Positions 38,379-45,304 of a stretch of DNA of 64,000 nucleotides are shown here, piece by piece. The DNA is taken from NCBI RefSeq assembly GCF_000244755.1, contig NZ_AHOO02000009.1, forward strand, positions 248,001 to 312,000, in the 5' to 3' direction. The stretch's first letter is position 1, and each line of letters starts with the position of its first letter. Made by a program: the position numbers and the translations under genes. The stretch comes from Leptospira licerasiae serovar Varillal str. VAR 010. Lineage in GTDB: Bacteria > Spirochaetota > Leptospiria > Leptospirales > Leptospiraceae. Below the pieces are notes generated by a model. The model searched no databases. It saw only the letters and a program-made list of their open reading frames with translations, and was not told the origin of the DNA.

Positions 38379-38927
38379 TTAAAAAGCTTTTATTCCCCGG
38401 CTTACGAATTCGTGGAATTCCTTTCCTAATTCAGCGGTGCTTAATCCCTTTTTGTTCTCCAGCTGGGTTTCAAATACGAATATGAAGGTCTCTTTTTGCC
38501 ATTCCCAACGGACGTAACATTTTTCCGTTCCGGAACCTTTAAAGCAGCCTGAGAATACTGTGGCTCTGGAATTTTCCCCCATCGGGAAATATTGGAATTG
38601 TCTGGAATTGAATTTTGACTGGTCTGTTTCGGATACCAATTGTCTGAAATCGTTGGAATTATCCTCTGTATAAGAGGAGGCACGGAAACTTTCGAAGCTT
38701 GAATTTGTGTCGGATATTTTACATTCGTAGAATAAACCCCTGGCAAACAATCTTCCCGAATTCAGTAAAACGGAATGTCCGCCTGTATAATATACTACAT
38801 CGTAATTGAGTCGAAGTGCCGACGGATTTTCAGCTACGACCGAGGTCGGATTTTCCTGGTGGCTTTTGCATTCTGAGAGGACAAGCGCGAATATGAGTAC
38901 AATAGCAATTCTAAAAACCGATCTCAT
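38379..38927 (-). CDS. putative lipoprotein
   Basis: 182 residues from the ATG at 38927, chosen because AAAGGAGAT lies 7 bases upstream; the open frame further upstream lies inside the kamA/epmB-like gene. Signal peptide with lipobox LVLSEC (Cys20), spirochaete type. The mature part has several Cys (ECKISD, SGCFKGSGTEKCYVRWEW) and beta-like strands. Function unknown. It overlaps the upstream gene by 17 bp, so it is cotranscribed with it. Confidence 0.8.
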   Translation of the reverse strand: MRSVFRIAIVLIFALVLSECKSHQENPTSVVAENPSALRLNYDVVYYTGGHSVLLNSGRLFARGLFYECKISDTNSSFESFRASSYTEDNSNDFRQLVSETDQSKFNSRQFQYFPMGENSRATVFSGCFKGSGTEKCYVRWEWQKETFIFVFETQLENKKGLSTAELGKEFHEFVSRGIKAF

Positions 38928-40020
38928 ACAGATCTCCTTTATAATTCCGGAATACATAAGAAGAATTTTTGGTTTCTTCCAGATAGTTCGCAGGTAGGGG
39001 AACTTTTCCTCCTCCACCTGTCAGATCCACAACGTACAATGGCACACTTAGTCCGCTGATACTTCCTCGGATCTGTTTCATGAGTTCTACACCTTCTTCT
39101 ATCGGGACCCTAAAATGAGAAGATCCGAATACCTCGTCGCATTGGTGCAAATAATAAGGTTTGATCCCGATTTTGGTCAGCCCGTAGAATAAATCTGTCA
39201 AAGCTCCTACGGAATTATTGATCCCTTTTAGCAGCACAGCCTGGTTCAAAACCGTTACCGCGCCTTCTTTCACTAACATTCCGATCCTTTCCTTCACTAG
39301 TTCCGTAAGTTCCTTGGAATGATTGAAATGTGTGACCAGATAGATCGGAAAATGTTTTTTGAGGACCTGGCAAAGTTCCGACGTAATCCTCATAGGAAGT
39401 GTAACTGGGTACCTTGTATGGATCCGCACCTGGTTGATATGTGGAATAGATTTTAATTCGCCCAGAAGAAAATCCAGTTTGGAATCTGAAAGATTCAAAG
39501 GGTCTCCTCCGGAAAGGATCACTTCTTTGATCTCGGTATGTTCTCTAAAATATGCTAACGCGTCTTTCCAGTCTTCCGCGCCTGGAGTTTCTGAAGATTG
39601 GGATACTTTTCTTTTTCGAGTGCAGAATCTACAATATACAGCGCATACATGAGATAAATACCAAAGCGCTCTGTCGGGGTAACGATGAGTCAGTCCTTTG
39701 ACTGGCATATAGGATTCTTCTGCCAAAGGATCTCTTCTGTCCCAGGCTCTTGTATGCAATTCTTCTTTTCTTGGTAAAACTTGTAGTCGGATAGGACAGT
39801 TTGGATCTTCCGGATCCGCTAAGTTAAGATAATAAGGAGTAGCAGAGAAGCTGAACACTTCCGAGCAAGCGAGTAACGCTTCTTTTTCTTCCGAACTGAT
39901 CCGGATATACTTTTCCAATTCGGATGTATCTTTGATCCGATTTTGGATTTGCCATTTCCAATCCAACCATTCGGGTTCGGATACAGCCTTTCTTTTTAAA
40001 TGTGAGGAAACTAATTCCAA
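38911..40020 (-). CDS. KamA/EpmB-type lysine 2,3-aminomutase (radical SAM)
   Basis: 369 residues. Radical SAM cluster C-x3-C-x2-C in HVCAVYCRFCTRKRK (about 127-140), ILSGGDPLNLSD binds AdoMet, and VDLTGGGGKVPLPANYLEE is the PLP-region signature of KamA. The enzyme makes beta-lysine. With epmA and efp nearby, its likely job is EpmB, supplying (R)-beta-lysine for EF-P. However, the C-terminal GGGGK block looks more like free-lysine KamA than E. coli EpmB, so metabolic lysine use is possible. Confidence 0.9.
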   Translation of the reverse strand: MELVSSHLKRKAVSEPEWLDWKWQIQNRIKDTSELEKYIRISSEEKEALLACSEVFSFSATPYYLNLADPEDPNCPIRLQVLPRKEELHTRAWDRRDPLAEESYMPVKGLTHRYPDRALWYLSHVCAVYCRFCTRKRKVSQSSETPGAEDWKDALAYFREHTEIKEVILSGGDPLNLSDSKLDFLLGELKSIPHINQVRIHTRYPVTLPMRITSELCQVLKKHFPIYLVTHFNHSKELTELVKERIGMLVKEGAVTVLNQAVLLKGINNSVGALTDLFYGLTKIGIKPYYLHQCDEVFGSSHFRVPIEEGVELMKQIRGSISGLSVPLYVVDLTGGGGKVPLPANYLEETKNSSYVFRNYKGDLYEIGF

Positions 40021-40077
40021 GAAGCCCTCTTACTGATGGATTCTCATGCCTACAATTCCAGTCAACCGAGTATCCGT

Positions 40078-40107
40078 ATAAAAAAGAAGGAAACCAACAT
40101 AGGTTTC
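40078..40107 (-). terminator. intrinsic terminator for the 40292-40612 gene
   Basis: Perfect 7-bp stem GGAAACC/GGTTTCC (40088-40094 with 40101-40107), followed on the minus strand by a T-rich run. The rest of the 271-bp gap 40021-40291 shows nothing else I can support. Confidence 0.65.
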
Positions 40108-40291
40108 CATTCGAGTCGTTTATTTATATAACCTCGAGGAGAATGCCCATCAGTTAAAGTTGGAGACTTAGGAGAAGGATGAGCAAGATTTCCCGTTTTC
40201 TGTTTTTGCCGAAGCGGAATTTTGCCCGAAACCGCATTCATGCTTTTTACGGGGAAAAAGTCCTCCCGAGGACTTACAGAATGAAAACCGG

Positions 40292-40612
40292 TCAGACCGG
40301 AGGGGGAAGGAAAAGATAACGATACGCTAGGGCGTGAAAATGAAAATTGCGACTTGAATCGTTTGGAATAAGACTACTATTTAATCCGGAAGCTATTTGG
40401 GAGAATTTAGCAAGAAACCCGACGACTGCGTCGTCTGCGCTTGCGGAGAATAAGGATGGGAGTCCTTGGTCATCACCATCTCTAAAGGATTGTGTTCTCG
40501 ATTTTTTTTGGAAGGAGTAACTTTTAGCGGTACTATAATCTCTGGCCACGACCTCGCTGAATAGAGCGAGTACCATGAATAAGATCAGAGGTAAAAGCCA
40601 AAGCCGCTTCAT
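40292..40612 (-). CDS. hypothetical exported protein
   Basis: 106 residues: a signal peptide (WLLPLILFMVLALFSEVVA), then a Ser-rich domain with FSASADDAVVGFLAKFSQIA and a His/Tyr-rich C-terminus. No Cys for a lipid anchor near the cleavage site. It is the lone gene between pstS-like and kamA-like genes, with a terminator downstream. Function unknown. Confidence 0.6.
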   Translation of the reverse strand: MKRLWLLPLILFMVLALFSEVVARDYSTAKSYSFQKKSRTQSFRDGDDQGLPSLFSASADDAVVGFLAKFSQIASGLNSSLIPNDSSRNFHFHALAYRYLFLPPPV

Positions 40613-40676
40613 ATCTATCTAAACTTAGACGGAACAAAACGGCTTTCGCAACCTTTTTTCGGGGGGAAATCGGAAT

Positions 40677-41585
40677 TTATGGTTTGATCGCTTCTACTTC
40701 CACAGTACTTAAAGTACTTCTTAAATAGCCGCTTTTTAGCACCATTGCTTGTCCTTCTTCCGAAGTGATATAAGTAATGAACTCATCAATTTTTTTACCT
40801 CTATCGGAGAGATAAAATAGGTACAATCCTCTAGAGAGTTTGTACTTTCTTTCGGAGACATTTTGGATGCTTGGCTCCACAAAAGGATCCTTTCCGGTTT
40901 TGGAATAAGGAACAGCTTTCACTTTTCCTTTGTTCTGGATCTGTGCACTTCCCATTCCCATAAACCCAACGGACGCTGTGTCCTTCTCGATCAGATCAGC
41001 CATCTCATCGTTATCTGCCACCACCTTGGAATCGTTAGTGAACTCTTTCTTTTTAGAAACTTGGTATTCTTTTTCTCCTAAGTCCCTTTGTCTTAAGATA
41101 TGAGTCTCGAAATAAGAGGCAGTCCCACTCTTATCGTTTCGAAGGACAACATGGATCGGTCCGGGCTTTCCGCCAACTTGGGACCAATCTTTTATTTCTC
41201 CGGAGAATATTTTGGAGATCTGTTCCAAAGTAAGTTTAGAAACTGAGTTAGCGGGATTGACTACTACAGCAATTCCATCGTAACCGATCAGTACATTCTC
41301 GAATCTTCCTTTCCTTTCAAACTGGGTTTGTTCTTCCGGAGTCAGCGTTCTGGAAGAGGCAGCTATATCCGTTTTTCCTTCGAATAGTTTTTCAATCCCT
41401 TCAAAGGAACCTCCTCCTTGGACGGTCACTTCTACGTTCGGATTCTTCTTAGCGTATCCGGCCGCTACCACATTCAATAATGTATGCATGGTTTCGGAGC
41501 CTGTAATCAGTAAGGGTTCTTTTTTGCAATTGGCAACCGTTAGCACGGTAGACAGAAGGAGTAAGAGCGTTAATTTTTGTTTCAT
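40677..41585 (-). CDS. pstS: PstS-like phosphate-binding lipoprotein
   Basis: 302 residues. Signal peptide with lipobox TVANC (Cys20) anchors it to the membrane. PBP-like domain motifs: ITGSETMHTLLNVVAAGYAK, VTVQGGGSFEGIEKL (PstS phosphate loop region), DIAASSRTLTPEE, and RNDKSGTASYFETHIL. These match phosphate ABC-transporter substrate-binding proteins. No pstC/A/B genes are adjacent, so the transporter partner is elsewhere. It may instead bind another oxyanion. Divergent from efp. Confidence 0.85.
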   Translation of the reverse strand: MKQKLTLLLLLSTVLTVANCKKEPLLITGSETMHTLLNVVAAGYAKKNPNVEVTVQGGGSFEGIEKLFEGKTDIAASSRTLTPEEQTQFERKGRFENVLIGYDGIAVVVNPANSVSKLTLEQISKIFSGEIKDWSQVGGKPGPIHVVLRNDKSGTASYFETHILRQRDLGEKEYQVSKKKEFTNDSKVVADNDEMADLIEKDTASVGFMGMGSAQIQNKGKVKAVPYSKTGKDPFVEPSIQNVSERKYKLSRGLYLFYLSDRGKKIDEFITYITSEEGQAMVLKSGYLRSTLSTVEVEAIKP

Positions 41586-41765
41586 CGAGTCTTTGGTTCT
41601 CCGGAAATCTTTTCCAAAGGGGGATTCTCCTCTTGTAAGGGTAAAAGTCGAACGGATTTTGGCCCTGAAATATTACAATTAACGAAGGTAGCCGGAGTAC
41701 ATCGCTTGACACATGGCCTTCCCGCAAGGATATAGAAGTAGCGTAATCTTTATTTTAGGTCGTTT

Positions 41766-42332
41766 ATGAACTTAGGTATCACTGAAGTTAGAAAAGGAAT
41801 GGTTCTCAAGGTAGAAGGAGAACTTTATTCCGTTGTAAAAAGCGAATTCGTAAATCCGGGAAAAGGTTCTGCCTTTATCCGTACAAAATTAAAGAACCTG
41901 GTCCGTAACAGTTCCATCGAAAGGACCTTCAAGGCTGCGGAAAAATTAGAATCAGTCGAATTGGAAAAGAGACAGATGACCATCTGTTACTCCGAGGGTG
42001 ACGATATCATCTTCATGGACACGAACGACTTCGAACAGATTCCCGTTTCTAAAGAATACTTAGAAGATATCCTTCCATTCTTAAAAGAAGAGACCGCTAT
42101 GGAAGTTTCCTTCTACGAAGGTAAACCGATCGGAGTGACTCCTCCGAACTTTGCGATCCTGGAAGTTACTTATGCGGAAGAGGGTCTAAAAGGAGACACC
42201 TCCGGAACCGCTCTCAAAAGAGTGACTGTCGAGACCGGGGGAGAGATCAACGTACCTATTTTTATTAAACAAGGTGATTCTATCCGGATCGACTTGAGAG
42301 ATCTTACCTACGTGGAGAGGGTCAATAAATAA
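41766..42332 (+). CDS. efp: translation elongation factor P
   Basis: Relieves ribosome stalling at polyproline motifs. 188 residues, three OB/KOW-like domains. The loop NPGKGSAFIRTK places the modifiable lysine at Lys33 (E. coli Lys34), so it is competent for EpmA-type beta-lysylation. The C-terminal GGEINVPIFIKQGDSIRIDL is a standard EF-P signature. Confidence 0.96.
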   Translation: MNLGITEVRKGMVLKVEGELYSVVKSEFVNPGKGSAFIRTKLKNLVRNSSIERTFKAAEKLESVELEKRQMTICYSEGDDIIFMDTNDFEQIPVSKEYLEDILPFLKEETAMEVSFYEGKPIGVTPPNFAILEVTYAEEGLKGDTSGTALKRVTVETGGEINVPIFIKQGDSIRIDLRDLTYVERVNK

Positions 42333-42343
42333 GGTTTTATAAA

Positions 42344-42424
42344 GCGGCCTTCCAAACAAAAAGGGCCGCATCTACCGCTTGAGGGTGCGGAGCTAAAAAG
42401 GAACACCACCTAAAGGAGGGCGCA
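42344..42424 (+). promoter_or_regulatory. structured leader upstream of mtnD with mutually exclusive hairpins
   Basis: GCGGCC (42344-42349) can pair with GGCCGC (42364-42369). The CCGCA at 42366-42370 can alternatively pair with TGCGG (42386-42390). Immediately after the second hairpin is AGCTAAAAAGG (42391-42401), which is the same as part of the SAM-II/SAM-alpha riboswitch 3' region as I remember it. A strong ribosome site GGAGG lies at 42416-42420. Competing stems ahead of a methionine-salvage gene suggest RNA-based control, possibly by AdoMet. It does not match the full SAM-II consensus. Confidence 0.4.
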
Positions 42425-42425
42425 A

Positions 42426-42959
42426 ATGGCGACTATTATCCAAAAACCGGGACTACCGGAAATCAAAGACAACACTGAAGTTAAATCTTTTCTGAATAAA
42501 AGAGGGATCGAGTACGATCATTGGCCGGTTCCTAGCGCCTCTAATTCTCTTACCGATAAATTGACTCTTGTGGATGATGAGAAGGAAGCTCTTCTTAAAA
42601 ATTTGGACAATCGTTTTGAGACTTTAAAGGAAAAAGAAGGATATCAATCCAGAGACTTGATCGTTCTTCATCCACAAGTTCCCGGCTTGAACGAGATGTT
42701 AGCTAAATTCGATAAAGTGCATTATCATACCGATGACGAAGTTCGTTATATCGTGGACGGGTCGGGTATTTTCGGATTCTCTCTCTCCGGCGAAAAGTTT
42801 TTAGTGAAGGTGGAGAAGAACGACTTCATCTCCGTTCCTAAAAATACGAATCACTGGTTCACTCTAGACGAGAACAAAAGGATCAAAGCGGTCCGTTATT
42901 TTCAAGACATGAGCGGTTGGGTCCCTAATTACGTAGAAGAGACTACGGCTCTAGTCTAA
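42426..42959 (+). CDS. mtnD: acireductone dioxygenase
   Basis: 177 residues, the normal size for ARD. Acts in the methionine salvage pathway, turning acireductone plus O2 into the keto acid precursor of methionine and formate. The metal ligands are His99, His101 and Glu105 in [14 protein letters not shown], plus His143 in NTNHWFTLD. Its ribosome site AAAGGAGGG is optimal. It is followed 3 bp later by mtnB. Upstream reactions are expected from genes outside the window. Confidence 0.95.
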   Translation: MATIIQKPGLPEIKDNTEVKSFLNKRGIEYDHWPVPSASNSLTDKLTLVDDEKEALLKNLDNRFETLKEKEGYQSRDLIVLHPQVPGLNEMLAKFDKVHYHTDDEVRYIVDGSGIFGFSLSGEKFLVKVEKNDFISVPKNTNHWFTLDENKRIKAVRYFQDMSGWVPNYVEETTALV

Positions 42960-42962
42960 AGA

Positions 42963-43598
42963 ATGTCCCCAAAAAAGATCCTGACCCGCTTGGCGGAGTC
43001 GGGAGTTCTATATCATTCTAAAGGGTGGATGCCTGGAACTGCAGGTAATCTTTCCATCAAAGACGAAAAAGATCCTAACGTGTTCTGGGTCAGCGGAAGC
43101 GGTTTGGATAAGAACAAACTGACTCGAAAAGATTTTCTTCCTGTCGAGATCCAATCCGGAAAAGTATTAGAAGGTTGGAAAGGTAGAGAAGGTCTCAAAC
43201 CTTCTGCGGAAACTTCTATTCACAGAGCGGTTTATAAAGCGTTTCCTGAAATGGGATGTTCTCTCCATGTTCACACTCCTGAATCCAATCTGATCGAGAT
43301 AGGAGTTTCCAAAGAGGATCCTATCAAGGATCTTCCGCTTCTTCCTTTAGAGATCATCAAGGCATTCGGTATCTGGGATGAGAATCCGAATGTTTCCGTT
43401 CCGGTCCTATATAATTATCCAAAGGTCCAAGATATCTCAGATCATTTGGAACAACATCTGATCGAAACAAAACCCAGAGTCCCGTTTTGTATTATAGAAA
43501 AACATGGGATCACTGTTTGGGGAAAGGACCTGATCCAGGCGAATCGACATTTGGAAGCCGCGGATTTTTTACTAAAAGTGCGGGCGATGTCCAAATAA
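42963..43598 (+). CDS. mtnB: methylthioribulose-1-phosphate dehydratase
   Basis: 211 residues, aldolase-II (AraD/FucA) fold. Motifs MPGTAGNLSIKDEKDP and SGSGLDKNKLTRKDF at the N-terminus, the zinc-binding LHVHTPESNL and IIEKHGITVWG fit MtnB. The enzyme dehydrates methylthioribulose-1-phosphate, derived from MTA via MtnN/K/A. It is 3 bp from mtnD and 4 bp from the SDR gene, so all three are one operon. Confidence 0.94.
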   Translation: MSPKKILTRLAESGVLYHSKGWMPGTAGNLSIKDEKDPNVFWVSGSGLDKNKLTRKDFLPVEIQSGKVLEGWKGREGLKPSAETSIHRAVYKAFPEMGCSLHVHTPESNLIEIGVSKEDPIKDLPLLPLEIIKAFGIWDENPNVSVPVLYNYPKVQDISDHLEQHLIETKPRVPFCIIEKHGITVWGKDLIQANRHLEAADFLLKVRAMSK

Positions 43599-43602
43599 GA
43601 AC

Positions 43603-44286
43603 ATGGAACTGAAAAAAATCCTGGTAGTCGGGGCCGGATCCGGGATCGGCAGATCTTTATTAGAAAAACTGAATACGATTCCGGAATATTTCCCGATCGG
43701 CGTTTCCAGAAGAGGCAGGCCCTTGGAGGAAAGTTTCGAAAGAGGAAGGAATTACTACTGCGATCTGGGGGACCCGGAACAGATCCGTAAATTTTCCTCT
43801 TTTCTTTCGGAACGTTGGACCGAGATCCATGCAATCTACTTCGCTTCCGGAGACGGTCTATTCTTGAAAATAGAAGATCTAGAATGGGAAGATCTTCAAA
43901 AACATCTTACTCTCAACTTAAGCGCTCCCATTTTACTGACTTCTAAACTTCTGCCTTTTATGAAGAAGGGATCTCTTCTCTGTTATATTTCTTCCACAGC
44001 GGGCAGGCAGGGCTTTCCGGAATCTTCTCCTTATTGCGCATCTAAACATGGACTGGCCGGTTTTGCGAAGGCGATCCGAGAAGAAGTGAAGGGCCGCGGG
44101 ATACGAGTGACTACTGTGTATGCAGGAGCGATCGACACTCCTATCTGGGACGGAAGAGAAGGTTTTAATAGAGAAGATATGATCCCGGCGTCGGACGCCG
44201 CGGTCTTTTTAGAAAGTTTATATTCTCTTCCTGCGAGCTTTAATCAGGACGAGATACTTTTTCTTCCGCCGAAAGGTGTGCTTTAA
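43603..44286 (+). CDS. short-chain dehydrogenase/reductase
   Basis: 227 residues. NAD(P)-binding VVGAGSGIGRSLLEKLN, an SDR core with SSTAGRQGFPESSPYCASKH in which the catalytic Tyr-x-x-x-Lys is YCASK, and IRVTTVYAGAIDTPIWDG. The substrate is unknown. It is the third gene of the mtnD-mtnB transcript; it could reduce a keto acid from the salvage pathway or be a passenger. Confidence 0.9.
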   Translation: MELKKILVVGAGSGIGRSLLEKLNTIPEYFPIGVSRRGRPLEESFERGRNYYCDLGDPEQIRKFSSFLSERWTEIHAIYFASGDGLFLKIEDLEWEDLQKHLTLNLSAPILLTSKLLPFMKKGSLLCYISSTAGRQGFPESSPYCASKHGLAGFAKAIREEVKGRGIRVTTVYAGAIDTPIWDGREGFNREDMIPASDAAVFLESLYSLPASFNQDEILFLPPKGVL

Positions 44287-44289
44287 ATT

Positions 44290-45285
44290 TCAGGTTTCCG
44301 CCCAACGTTCTCGGATCTCTAAAAGTTCAGGCATCAGATTTAAGAAGATAGGAACAAGCCCTGGATCAAAATGAGATCCGGCGCCCTTTCGGATATGGTT
44401 GACCGCGTCTTCTATACTCCAGGCTTTTTTATAAGGTCTTTCAGTAGTCAGAGCGTCGAATACGTCTGCAATCGTTACGATCCTTGCCTCGATAGGGATC
44501 GTATCTCCTTTGATCCCGTTCGGATAACCGCTCCCGTCCCATTTTTCGTGATGGTTCAATGCGATACTTTTCGCCATTTGTAACAGAGAAGAATCGTGAT
44601 CTCCGATGATCTCCGCGCCTATGGTAGGATGTGTTTTCATGATCTCCCATTCTTCGGGGTCAAGTTTACCAGGTTTTTGTAATATACGATCCGGGATCCC
44701 TATTTTACCTATATCGTGCATGGGAGAAGCATGTAATATTTTTTCCGCAATTTCCTCCGAGTGACCCAAAGCTTTCGCCAAAGTTTGGGAATAATGGCTC
44801 ATTCGGATAACGTGAAGGCCTGTTTCGTTATCCTTATATTCTGCTGCGAGTCCTAATCTTTGGATGATCTGGAGCCTTGTTTCTTTTAATTCGTCGTTCC
44901 TTACCAAGGAGAGATGAGTTTTTACTCTTGCTTTTACGATTGCAGGGCTTACCGGTTTTGTAATATAATCTACGGCTCCCGCTTCGAAACCGTCCGCTTC
45001 ATCTTCTTCTTCCGCCATTGCGGTTACGAATATAACGGGTATTCTGGAAGTAGAGGGTTCACTTCTGAGCTTTTTACAAGTTTCATGTCCAGTTATTCCC
45101 GGCATCATTACATCCAAAAGGATAAGATTCGGTTTTTCAGAAATAGAGAGTTCTATTGCCTTGATCCCGTCCTTGGCGAAAAAGAGTCTATAATCTTCTT
45201 GTAATATTTCTTTGAGCACCTTTAAGTTGGCCGCTTCATCGTCTACGATTAATATTTTGGGTCTATAATCTAGGAGATGGCTCAT
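44290..45285 (-). CDS. response regulator with HD-GYP domain
   Basis: 331 residues. The receiver domain (about 10-125) has phospho-acceptor Asp in LILLDVMMPGITG. The HD-GYP domain (about 150-320) has the metal-binding HD in HASPMHDIGKIGIP and HHEKWDGSGYPNGIKG, all residues present. HD-GYP domains hydrolyse cyclic-di-GMP. It is downstream of the MHYT hybrid kinase, with a 19-bp gap, and is its likely output. Confidence 0.95.
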   Translation of the reverse strand: MSHLLDYRPKILIVDDEAANLKVLKEILQEDYRLFFAKDGIKAIELSISEKPNLILLDVMMPGITGHETCKKLRSEPSTSRIPVIFVTAMAEEEDEADGFEAGAVDYITKPVSPAIVKARVKTHLSLVRNDELKETRLQIIQRLGLAAEYKDNETGLHVIRMSHYSQTLAKALGHSEEIAEKILHASPMHDIGKIGIPDRILQKPGKLDPEEWEIMKTHPTIGAEIIGDHDSSLLQMAKSIALNHHEKWDGSGYPNGIKGDTIPIEARIVTIADVFDALTTERPYKKAWSIEDAVNHIRKGAGSHFDPGLVPIFLNLMPELLEIRERWAET

Positions 45286-45304
45286 TCTATTTTCCGAAGT
45301 CCGT

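Noticed and set aside
42344..42424. Calling the mtnD leader a SAM-II riboswitch outright
   Set aside because: Only the 3' AGCTAAAAAGG part and the general stem agree; the spacer and pseudoknot of SAM-II cannot be confirmed by eye.
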